Below, in pieces: positions 1 to 4,911 of a stretch of 5,480 bases of DNA (the first letter of the stretch is position 1; the number at the start of each line of letters is the position of its first letter). The position numbers and the translations under genes are program-made. The notes beneath the pieces are model-generated. The model was given only the letters and a program-made list of their open reading frames with translations. It was not told the origin of the DNA and did no database searches. Location: the NCBI GenBank assembly GCA_016210245.1, contig JACQUR010000124.1, positions 1 through 5,480 of the forward strand, in the 5' to 3' direction. This stretch comes from Chloroflexota bacterium (lineage in GTDB: Bacteria > Chloroflexota > UBA6077 > JACQUR01).

Positions 1-24
1 GCAATCTTGCGCCTGGCGCGCAAC

Positions 25-54
25 TTGTCAAATCGGGATGATAGAGTGAATATT
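25..54 (+). promoter_or_regulatory. Possible sigma-70-type promoter for the DUF169 gene
   Basis: TTGTCA at 25-30 matches the -35 consensus at five of six positions. AATATT at 49-54, after an 18-base spacer, is a weak -10 (four of six, lacking the first T). If real, transcription would begin near base 61, so the perfect palindrome at 64-101 would fold right at the 5' end of the mRNA. The -10 is poor, so this is tentative. Confidence 0.25.
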
Positions 55-63
55 TGAGCGTGC

Positions 64-101
64 AGAGTGCCGAGTGAGGACCGGTCCTCACTCGGCACTC
101 T
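64..101. repeat. Perfect 38-bp palindrome with 7-bp periodic flanks
   Basis: The two 19-base arms are exactly complementary around a central CCGG at 81-84, with no spacer. The symmetry continues imperfectly outward to about 43-122, with 14 of the next 21 outer pairs matching. The right side reads in 7-bp steps: units starting with CACTC at 89, 96 and 117, and AAATCTC then AAATCTG at 103-116. The left side shows related GAGTG-type words in the same step. It lies 33 bases upstream of the DUF169 start and would form a strong hairpin in RNA or a cruciform in DNA. No T-run follows, so it is not a standard intrinsic terminator. It could be a mobile intergenic repeat, a protein-binding site or an mRNA-stabilising leader hairpin. 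Confidence 0.9.
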
Positions 102-134
102 CAAATCTCAAATCTGCACTCCCAGGGAGGGGAC

Positions 135-929
135 ATGCTCGACCTCAAGACGCTGGACCAGGCGCTTGGCCAGTACGTGCGCCCGGCCACCTTTCCCCTG
201 GCCATCCAGATGGTTGAGCGGGAGGCCGATCTGGACCCGAAGGCCCGGCGACCCCGTCGCGACCTCGGCATCCAGGTCACCATCTGCCAGGCCATCGGCA
301 TGGCCCGCCGCTACGGCTGGGCGCTGGCCGTCACCCCCGAGGACCTCAACTGCCCGCTGATCTTCATCCCCTTCGGCTTTGCGGCGCCGGTGCCCTTCTC
401 CGAGCAGGGCCACGCCTGCGCTGGCCTGTACACCGCCACGCCCGAGGCCGGCGCCCGCTCCGAGACGGTTGTCCCGCGCCTGCCCCGGGGCAAGTACCGG
501 GGCATCCAGATGGCGCCTCTGAACCGAACCAGCTTCACCCCGGACGTCATCTGCGTGTACGGCAACTCGGCCCAGGTGATGCGCCTGGTGCAGGGCGCCC
601 TGTGGCACGAGGGCGGAGCGCTCACCTCCCTGTCGGCCGGGCGGATCGACTGCGCCGAGATCATCATCCGCACGCTGCTGGCCGGGCAGCCCCACTACAT
701 CCTGCCCTGCTCCGGCGATCGCATCTTCGGCCTGGCTGAGGACGACGAGATGATCTTCGCCATGCCCTGGAGCGCGGCCGAACGTGTGGTGGACGGCCTG
801 AAAGGCACCCACCAGGGCGGCATCCGCTACCCCGTCCCCAAGTTTATGCGCTACGTGCCCCAGTACCCGGACAGCTACGAGCAATTGCGGCAGGAGTTGC
901 TGCGTTCAGAGGCTGAGTCGGGCGAGTGA
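135..929 (+). CDS. DUF169-family protein of unknown function
   Basis: This 264-residue soluble protein resembles the DUF169 (COG2043) family, found in many anaerobes, archaea and Chloroflexota, whose function is not established. Family-like landmarks are CQAIGMAR (51-58) followed by a C73 segment, PRGKYRGIQMAPL (117-129), the VYGNSAQVMRL segment (141-151), D172-C173 after a glycine-rich stretch, and LPCSGDR (190-196) followed by an acidic EDDE turn (202-205). Six cysteines (51, 73, 95, 140, 173, 192) are present. Several sit in conserved blocks, so a metal or redox role is possible but not shown. There is no signal peptide or membrane segment. The ATG at 135 follows a strong GGGAGGGG-type ribosome site at 125-132. 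It lies 30 bases upstream of the HicB-like gene, so the two may be co-transcribed. The family call is from pattern recognition of the whole protein; the length is normal for the family. Confidence 0.82.
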   Translation: MLDLKTLDQALGQYVRPATFPLAIQMVEREADLDPKARRPRRDLGIQVTICQAIGMARRYGWALAVTPEDLNCPLIFIPFGFAAPVPFSEQGHACAGLYTATPEAGARSETVVPRLPRGKYRGIQMAPLNRTSFTPDVICVYGNSAQVMRLVQGALWHEGGALTSLSAGRIDCAEIIIRTLLAGQPHYILPCSGDRIFGLAEDDEMIFAMPWSAAERVVDGLKGTHQGGIRYPVPKFMRYVPQYPDSYEQLRQELLRSEAESGE

Positions 930-959
930 ACGCGGGAGTGCAGGAGCGGAGGCAACTCG

Positions 960-1160
960 ATGAAGTCCTATATCTTCCGCGTCGTGGTGGAACCCGATGA
1001 GGATGTCTGGCGAGCCTACGTGCCCGAGTTGGAGGTGCAGGGAGCAGCCACCTGGGGCTACACCAGAGACGAGGCGCTCAGGAACATCCAGGAAGTCGCG
1101 CAGATGGTCATCGAGGAACTGATCGACGAGGGGCTTGACCCACGACTACGAAATCAGTAG
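960..1160 (+). CDS. hicB: HicB-family antitoxin-like protein, orphan and apparently short at the C-terminus
   Basis: The 66-residue protein has the compact HicB fold signature: a first strand MKSYIFRVVVEPDED, a second strand around VWRAYVPELEVQG, then ATWGYTRDEALRNIQEV leading into a helix (MVIEELIDEG). HicB proteins normally bind and neutralise the HicA mRNA interferase encoded next to them and autoregulate the operon. Here no HicA frame is visible on either side: the upstream neighbour is DUF169, and only 60 non-coding bases follow. The typical small family members I know continue after the EEL-EG helix with a further basic or valine-rich strand. This one ends in GLDPRLRNQ, suggesting a lost or replaced tail. 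The start is supported by GGAGG at 948-952, seven bases upstream. It may be a solitary regulator or a relic of a toxin-antitoxin pair. Confidence 0.8.
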   Translation: MKSYIFRVVVEPDEDVWRAYVPELEVQGAATWGYTRDEALRNIQEVAQMVIEELIDEGLDPRLRNQ

Positions 1161-1163
1161 CAT
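1135..1163 (+). promoter_or_regulatory. Probable promoter of the dicupredoxin gene, inside the hicB-like 3' end
   Basis: TTGACC at 1135-1140 matches the -35 consensus at five of six positions. After exactly 17 bases, TAGCAT at 1158-1163 matches the -10 at four of six and includes the hicB-like stop codon (TAG, 1158-1160). Initiation near 1170 would leave a leader of about 50 bases before the ATG at 1221. This would let the cupredoxin gene be expressed independently of the genes upstream. Confidence 0.42.
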
Positions 1164-1220
1164 GACGGCCCCGCCTCACCTGGAGAGCGGAGATTATCCA
1201 AAACAGGAGGCACGGTCCGC

Positions 1221-1958
1221 ATGCGTCTCTCTCTACGGGTTCTCAGCGCCCTCACAGCGGTTGGCCTGGCACTGGCAAGCAGCGTCGCCCTGGCGGAAAT
1301 CCCAGCGGAAGCCCCGGCGGAAGCCCCCGCGGAACCTGCGGAGCAAGTAGCAGGACTCCCCGAGCTCCACGTCGACCTGACCGAATGGAGCATCAACGGT
1401 CGGGATCTCGTGGTGAGCGCCAACCAACCCGTTCGCCTGCTGCTCAAGAACACTGGCCGGTTCCCCCACTCGCTCACCGTGGGCGGCCACAATGAAGAGT
1501 TGGCCTCCGAGCGTGTCGACCCGGGCAAGAGCACTGCGTGGGACGTGACCTTCAGCGCGCCGGGCATCTACCAGATCTGGTGCCCGGTGGGCAACGGCCG
1601 ACACTGGGACCAGGGCATGACTGGGACGCTGACGGTAGTGGATGAGACGGCAGATCCAGTGCTCCGCGCGCCGGTCGTGCTGGACGAATACTCGATCCTG
1701 CCCCTGACCTCCGTCGCCGTGGCTGGCCAGACGATGCGGTTCGAGCTGAGCAACGTGGGCCAGAGGCCGCACAACATCACCATCGCCGGCCACGGCGACA
1801 TGTGGCCATCGGAGCGCGTCGACCCCGGCACCAGCGCTACCTGGGACGTCAGGCTGGACACGCCGGGCACGTACGAGGTCTACTGCTCCATCGGCAACGG
1901 CGTCCACAAGGCGAACGGCATGGTCGGCACGCTGGAGGTCCTGCCCAGCGGTAGCTGA
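1221..1958 (+). CDS. Secreted protein with two tandem cupredoxin domains
   Basis: The 245-residue precursor has a signal peptide (positive MRLSLR, hydrophobic core 7-24, likely cleavage after ALA at 25), then a Pro-Ala-Glu-rich linker (about 26-43). Two homologous beta-sandwich domains follow at about 46-141 and 148-241. Each keeps a full set of type 1 copper ligands: His83, Cys121, His128, Met133 in the first and His184, Cys222, His229, Met234 in the second. The C-x6-H-x4-M spacing is identical in both. Shared phrases such as SERVDPG and TWDV-type strands show internal duplication. Cupredoxins carry single electrons or bind copper outside the cytoplasm, so I infer an extracytoplasmic redox or copper-binding role. 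No membrane anchor or lipobox is visible after the signal peptide. AGGAGG at 1205-1210 precedes the ATG by ten bases. The alpha/beta hydrolase gene follows after a 56-base gap filled mostly by a palindrome. The partner protein is unknown. Confidence 0.88.
   Translation: MRLSLRVLSALTAVGLALASSVALAEIPAEAPAEAPAEPAEQVAGLPELHVDLTEWSINGRDLVVSANQPVRLLLKNTGRFPHSLTVGGHNEELASERVDPGKSTAWDVTFSAPGIYQIWCPVGNGRHWDQGMTGTLTVVDETADPVLRAPVVLDEYSILPLTSVAVAGQTMRFELSNVGQRPHNITIAGHGDMWPSERVDPGTSATWDVRLDTPGTYEVYCSIGNGVHKANGMVGTLEVLPSGS
1302..1343 (+). repeat. Coding tandem repeat for the Pro-Ala-Glu linker
   Basis: A 12-base unit encoding Pro-Ala-Glu-Ala is repeated about three times with synonymous third-base changes, ending in a shortened Pro-Ala-Glu. 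It encodes residues 28-41, a flexible charged spacer between the signal peptide and the first cupredoxin domain. Such repeats can vary in copy number between strains. Confidence 0.7.
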
Positions 1959-1963
1959 CGGTG

Positions 1964-2005
1964 CGCAGTTGACAGTTGACAGTCGACTGTCCACTGTCAA
2001 CTGCG
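1964..2005. repeat. 42-bp palindrome built of 7-bp units, between the cupredoxin and hydrolase genes
   Basis: The 21-base arms meet at a central GTCGAC (1982-1987) with no spacer and one mismatch (1977 against 1992). The sequence is tandem heptamers: CAGTTGA at 1966 and 1973, a one-base variant at 1980, then units of the opposite orientation at 1987 and 1994. It starts five bases after the cupredoxin stop codon and ends directly against the hydrolase ribosome site. There is no T-run, so it is not a classical terminator. As mRNA it would be a very stable hairpin that could block read-through, protect the upstream message or affect translation downstream. Confidence 0.9.
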
Positions 2006-2010
2006 AGGAG
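2006..2010 (+). promoter_or_regulatory. Ribosome binding site that fixes the hydrolase start
   Basis: AGGAG lies four bases before the ATG at 2015 and touches the last paired base of the palindrome. Upstream in-frame TTG codons, such as the one at 1976, fall inside the palindrome and have no ribosome site, so they are rejected as starts. Confidence 0.75.
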
Positions 2011-2014
2011 AGCC

Positions 2015-2890
2015 ATGCCCGTTGCTCGCATCAACCAGGTAGACATCTTCTACGAGATCACCGGCGAGGGGTTCCCGGTGGTCTGGTGCCACGAGTTTGC
2101 CGGCGACTACCGAAGCTGGGAGCCGCAGGTGCGGCACTTCTCGCGCCTGTACCGCAACGTCACCTTCAACTGGCGCGGCTACCCGCCCTCGAGCGTGCCG
2201 ACCGATCCGCAGGCCTACTCCCAGGAGCTGCTGGTGGCCGACCTGCTCGGCCTGCTCGACCACCTCGGGATCGAGCAGGCGCACCTGGTGGGCCTATCCA
2301 TGGGCGGCAGCGCGGTGCTGAGCTTCGCCCTCCAGCACCCGGAGCGCTGCACGAGCATCGTCGCCGCGGGCACTGGCTCCGGGACCACCCAGCGCGAGCG
2401 CTTCGAGCGGGACGTCCAGCACGTGGTCTCGGCGCTGCTGCACCAGGGGATGGAGGCGCTAGCCGCCTTCTACACCCGTGGCCCGAGCCGCCAGCCCTTC
2501 CTGCGCAAGGACCCGAAGGGCTGGCAGGAGTTCCACGCGCAGTTCGCCGCCCACTCCGCCCTCGGCTCGGCCCTGACCATGCAGGGCGTCCAGCTCAGGC
2601 GCCCCACCATCTTCGCGCTCAAGGAGCAGCTCAACCAGCTCCGGGTGCCCACCCTGGTCCTGGTCGGCGACGAGGATGAGGCCTGCCTGGAGCCCGGCGT
2701 GTTCATGAAGCGGGAGATTCCCAGCGCCGGCCTGGCCATCCTGTCCCAGAGCGGCCACACCCTCAACCTGGAAGAACCCCAGGCCTTCAACCAGGTAGTG
2801 CAGCAGTTTTTCCACCTGGTCGAGGCCGGCAAGTGGCCCGTACGCCAGGAGGTGACGACCTCCCTGCTGCCGGAGGCGACGCGGGCGTAG
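2015..2890 (+). CDS. Alpha/beta hydrolase
   Basis: The 291-residue cytoplasmic protein is an alpha/beta-hydrolase-fold enzyme. The nucleophile elbow is GLSMG (93-97, Ser95). The acid is most likely Asp221 in VGDED (217-221), and the base is His248 in SGHTLNLEEP (246-255). The oxyanion region reads HEFAGDYRSW (26-35), where most relatives have His-Gly rather than His-Glu. The usual D-x-RG-x-G-x-S segment is NWRGYPPSS (52-60). A cap region spans about 120-205. The core looks catalytically complete, but the changed oxyanion segment may alter substrate choice. Relatives include esterases, enol-lactonases and C-C hydrolases, and the substrate cannot be read from sequence. It lies 56 bases after the cupredoxin gene on the same strand, separated by a strong palindrome. 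It has no signal peptide, so it need not act with the secreted neighbour. Confidence 0.88.
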   Translation: MPVARINQVDIFYEITGEGFPVVWCHEFAGDYRSWEPQVRHFSRLYRNVTFNWRGYPPSSVPTDPQAYSQELLVADLLGLLDHLGIEQAHLVGLSMGGSAVLSFALQHPERCTSIVAAGTGSGTTQRERFERDVQHVVSALLHQGMEALAAFYTRGPSRQPFLRKDPKGWQEFHAQFAAHSALGSALTMQGVQLRRPTIFALKEQLNQLRVPTLVLVGDEDEACLEPGVFMKREIPSAGLAILSQSGHTLNLEEPQAFNQVVQQFFHLVEAGKWPVRQEVTTSLLPEATRA

Positions 2891-2943
2891 CGCCGACTGA
2901 AGAAGCGGCAGGCCGAGTCCAGGAGCCCCAGCAGTTGTCGGGA

Positions 2944-2967
2944 AGCGCTATGCTTTATAGAGACGCT
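2944..2967 (+). promoter_or_regulatory. Small inverted repeat and possible promoter or operator of the HTH gene
   Basis: AGCG-CTAT at 2944-2951 pairs with ATAG at 2957-2960 and CGCT at 2964-2967, leaving a five-base loop and a three-base bulge. A TATAGA -10-like element (2956-2961) lies within it, with TTGTCG at 2935-2940 as a poorly spaced -35 (15 bases). It sits immediately before the ribosome site of a DNA-binding protein, where an autoregulatory operator would be expected. The repeat is short and the promoter match weak. Confidence 0.3.
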
Positions 2968-2980
2968 GGAGGTTGCCGTG

Positions 2981-3349
2981 ATGAACATGTCAGCCATCGA
3001 CCAGACTGCGCAGAACTTGGAGGATCGGATCGGCCGGCTCTACGACCTGGGCGCCCTGGCCGAGTTCTTCCACGTGAGTCGACGGGCCCTTCGGCGCAGA
3101 TTCCAGCAGGAGGGAATTCCGGTCATCGAGGTGGGACGGAAGCACCTTGTCCAGCAAGAGCTGGTAGACAAGGCCCTCGGCCTTGACTTCGCGGAACTGC
3201 TCCTGGAGCTGCGGCGGAATGAGGCCTGGATGCGCGAGCGAGAGTTGCACGCCGATGGGCGACGGAAGACTGTCGTCGAGTACGCCCAGGAGATGAGCGC
3301 CGTCGCCAGGCAGGCGCTCCAGGCGACTGCTGAGGCCGATCAGCGCTGA
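2981..3349 (+). CDS. Small helix-turn-helix protein, possible antitoxin of a decayed PIN-toxin pair
   Basis: The 122-residue protein has an N-terminal HTH. Numbered from the ATG at 2981, LYDLGALAEFFHVSRRALRRR (about 20-40) is a helix-turn-helix with a basic recognition helix. It is followed by a short beta hairpin-like IPVIEVGRKHLV (about 46-57), resembling excisionase or MerR-type winged HTH domains. The C-terminal half (about 68-122) is charged and helical, probably for dimer or partner binding. GGAGG at 2968-2972 serves either the ATG at 2981 (spacing eight) or a GTG at 2978 (spacing five); I chose the ATG. The stop TGA at 3347 overlaps a CTG codon that opens a frame reading like a PIN-toxin N-terminus. 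Such an overlap is typical of antitoxin-toxin operons, hence the inferred role. Without that context it is only a small DNA-binding protein. Confidence 0.75.
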   Translation: MNMSAIDQTAQNLEDRIGRLYDLGALAEFFHVSRRALRRRFQQEGIPVIEVGRKHLVQQELVDKALGLDFAELLLELRRNEAWMRERELHADGRRKTVVEYAQEMSAVARQALQATAEADQR

Positions 3350-3429
3350 ATCCACCCGAGCGCTTCCTCCTCGACACGAGCATCGTTTCCATGTCGGGGG
3401 CGTGGATGTTCGGAACTGGCCCCCAGTAG
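3346..3429 (+). pseudogene. Remnant of a PIN-domain (VapC-like) toxin gene
   Basis: The frame overlapping the HTH stop codon by CTGA (3346-3349) encodes about 27 residues beginning LNPPERFLLDTSIVSMSG and then hits TAG at 3427. RFLLDTSIVS is the classic first strand of PIN-domain ribonucleases, in which the Asp of LLDTS is a metal-binding catalytic residue. Intact PIN toxins are usually about 120-140 residues, so nearly all of the domain, including the other acidic residues, is missing. No continuation is visible in other frames before the convergent transporter gene begins at 3445. The only start is a rare CTG. I read it as a decayed toxin gene following its antitoxin; chance similarity over ten residues is possible. 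Confidence 0.55.
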
Positions 3430-3444
3430 GCGCCTGTTTCGCCC

Positions 3445-4761
3445 TTACACCCCGGCCGCGCCCGCCGGGCCGCCCGGGTACACGTACTTCCCCGGCCGCG
3501 GCTCGCGCAGCGCCAGGGCGAGCGGCAGGGGCGCCAGCATCACCGCCAGCATCAGCACTCCCGTGAAGGGCAGGCCGAACAGCTCGATGATCGGCCCGGC
3601 TGCCAGCGGCAGCAGCACGCTGGCCGCGCTCGCCAGGCTGTCGTTCAGGCCGATCGCCTGGCCCCGCTCGGAGGGCTGGGTGGTGTCGGCGATCAGGGCT
3701 GTCGTGGCCACGTTGACCCCGGACCAGCCCAGGCCCACCAGGAACGCTCCCAGGGTCACCGAGCCGTAGTCGGGGGTGAGGGTCACCAGCAGCGCCCCGC
3801 CCAGCTCCACCGCCAGCCCGGGCAGCAGGATGGCCCGCCGCCCGAACTGGTCCGCCAGCCGGCCCAGCGGTAGCGACAGGCCGAACATCCCCGTGGTATG
3901 CAGCGCCAGCGAGAACGTGATCGCCGCCAGCCCGTGCCCCGCGTGGGCCAGCGCCAGGGAGGTGATCACCATCACCACGCCCATCGTGCCGTAGGCCGCG
4001 AAGTAGGAGGCCACGGCAACCTGCTTGGGGTAGTGCTTGAGCAACACCCACGCACTCGTCCCGTCCTGCCTCTCCGACGCCCGCCGCGGCTCGGGTCGAT
4101 AGCCGGGATAGTACTCCTCCAGGTGCGAGGCGATCTCCTTCGGGTCCGGCCGCACCAGCGCGACCAGGCCCATCCCCGGCAGGATCACCACCGGCAGGAA
4201 CAGCCAGGACAGGCCCAGCGGATCCAGCCCCAGCGGCTCGGAGAAGCTCTGGGCGGCGGTGACGATCAGCGGGCCGGTCACGATCCCCAGCACGTAGCCC
4301 GTCAGCACGTAGCCCAGCCCCTCACCCCGCCGGTTGGGTGGATACATGTCGGTCGCGGCCACCCGCAACTGGTACGCGGCGTTGATGCCCATCCCAAAGG
4401 TGAGCAGCCCCACCATGAACCCGGGCAGGGATCGCGCCATCATCGCCAGGCCGATCACCAGCGTCCCGATCAGGGCCAGCACCAGCCCCAGCAGGATGCC
4501 CGGCTTGCGGCCGTACGTGTCGGTGATCTTGCCCGCGGCGTAGGCGACCAGGAACCGGCTGAAGCCAAACAGGCTGACCGACAGACCCGCCAGGGCCGCC
4601 GACTCCGACAGCGCCACCATCATCAAGGGCCCCAGGGCAAAGGCCAACTGTCCGCCCGCTCCCGCGAACGCCTGCGAGAGCGCCAGCAGCAGCGTGTTGC
4701 GCTTGATCAACCCCGGGATCGGCAGCCTGGTTTCCCGCTCATCGATCGTGTCCACACCCAA
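3445..4761 (-). CDS. Major facilitator superfamily (MFS) transporter
   Basis: The 438-residue membrane protein has about twelve hydrophobic segments in two six-helix halves, joined by a long charged cytoplasmic loop (about 204-246, including HLEEYYPGYRPEPRR). The MFS motif A appears in the first half as GKITDTYGRK (77-86) and again in the second half as GRLADQFGRR (300-309). PPNRRGEGLG (141-150) and PSERGQAIGL (363-372) are the matching loop motifs in each half. The layout resembles drug or sugar efflux-type permeases driven by proton antiport, but the substrate cannot be assigned. The start is TTG at 4761, chosen because a ribosome site lies seven bases upstream; a GTG two codons later is too far from it. 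It is convergent with the HTH gene and PIN stub, and downstream of the chrA-type gene on the same strand, separated by 150 bases with its own likely promoter. Confidence 0.9.
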   Translation of the reverse strand: MGVDTIDERETRLPIPGLIKRNTLLLALSQAFAGAGGQLAFALGPLMMVALSESAALAGLSVSLFGFSRFLVAYAAGKITDTYGRKPGILLGLVLALIGTLVIGLAMMARSLPGFMVGLLTFGMGINAAYQLRVAATDMYPPNRRGEGLGYVLTGYVLGIVTGPLIVTAAQSFSEPLGLDPLGLSWLFLPVVILPGMGLVALVRPDPKEIASHLEEYYPGYRPEPRRASERQDGTSAWVLLKHYPKQVAVASYFAAYGTMGVVMVITSLALAHAGHGLAAITFSLALHTTGMFGLSLPLGRLADQFGRRAILLPGLAVELGGALLVTLTPDYGSVTLGAFLVGLGWSGVNVATTALIADTTQPSERGQAIGLNDSLASAASVLLPLAAGPIIELFGLPFTGVLMLAVMLAPLPLALALREPRPGKYVYPGGPAGAAGV

Positions 4762-4768
4762 CCCTTGT

Positions 4769-4777
4769 CTCCCTCCT
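4769..4777 (-). promoter_or_regulatory. Ribosome binding site supporting a TTG start for the MFS gene
   Basis: On the minus strand AGGAGGGAG spans 4777 down to 4769, leaving seven bases before the TTG at 4761. The next possible start, GTG at 4755, would be 13 bases away. This favours the unusual TTG start. Confidence 0.7.
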
Positions 4778-4791
4778 GGCTCATGGACCGT

Positions 4792-4800
4792 ATCCTAGCA
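4792..4800 (-). promoter_or_regulatory. Possible extended -10 promoter of the MFS gene
   Basis: On the minus strand TGCTAGGAT forms an extended -10 (TG-n-TAGGAT, four of six to consensus). No good -35 is seen: the expected position falls in the end of the inverted repeat. Initiation near 4785 would give a leader of about 24 bases containing the ribosome site. Confidence 0.33.
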
Positions 4801-4803
4801 CGA

Positions 4804-4892
4804 GGACGAGGGTTCACCACGGAGACACGGAGTTTTCTTTAATAAAGACCTCTCCGTGTCTCCGTGTCTCCGTGGTGAACGTCTCCTCGTCC
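4804..4892. repeat. Long inverted repeat of 8-bp words with a nested AT-rich hairpin
   Basis: A 21-base arm at 4812-4832 is exactly complementary to 4860-4880. Outside it, GGACGAGG at 4804-4811 pairs with 4885-4892 across a four-base bulge (4881-4884). The arms are tandem octamers: TCTCCGTG occurs at 4851, 4859 and 4867, and its complement twice on the left. The 27-base loop holds a second perfect palindrome, TCTTTAATAAAGA (4836-4848). The element fills the gap between two minus-strand genes. The CCACGGAGACAC-type word recalls intergenic repeats I have seen in diverse bacterial genomes, which is memory rather than a search. It could limit read-through from the chrA-type gene, but lacks a terminator T-run. 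Confidence 0.88.
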
Positions 4893-4903
4893 CCGTCGTG
4901 AAC
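4858..4903. repeat. Two adjacent imperfect 23-bp direct repeats
   Basis: Bases 4858-4880 and 4881-4903 are back-to-back copies agreeing at 19 of 23 positions; both begin GTCTCC and end GTGAAC. The first copy contains the right arm of the inverted repeat and the second contains the outer pairing segment, so the element seems to have grown by duplication. Confidence 0.75.
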
Positions 4904-4911
4904 CACCCCCG

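Noticed and set aside
7..23. TTGCGC/GCGCAA hairpin with a five-base loop, considered as a terminator of a gene to the left
   Set aside because: The stem is only six pairs, no T-run follows (CTTGTC), and no upstream gene is visible in the window.
43..123. CRISPR-like array in the 7-bp periodic region
   Set aside because: The units are far too short, there are no spacers of regular length, and no cas genes are nearby.
1976..2014. Longer hydrolase start at a TTG at 1976, adding 13 residues
   Set aside because: The extra codons lie inside the palindrome, have no ribosome site and encode nothing typical of the family; the ATG at 2015 has AGGAG at the right distance.
3396..3424. GGGGGC/GCCCCC inverted repeat considered as a bidirectional terminator between the convergent genes
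   Set aside because: It is six pairs with a 17-base loop and no T-run on either strand; the stem falls in the PIN remnant and is plausible by chance at this GC content.
2990..4051. Long open frame on the minus strand overlapping the HTH gene and the MFS 3' part
   Set aside because: It is an out-of-frame shadow in GC-rich DNA: low-complexity Gly/Arg/Ala-rich product with no recognisable domain, overlapping two better-supported genes.
3898..4842. Long plus-strand open frame opposite the MFS gene
   Set aside because: The product is rich in Gln, His and Arg with no fold signature, which is the expected antisense reading of a hydrophobic GC-rich membrane protein gene.
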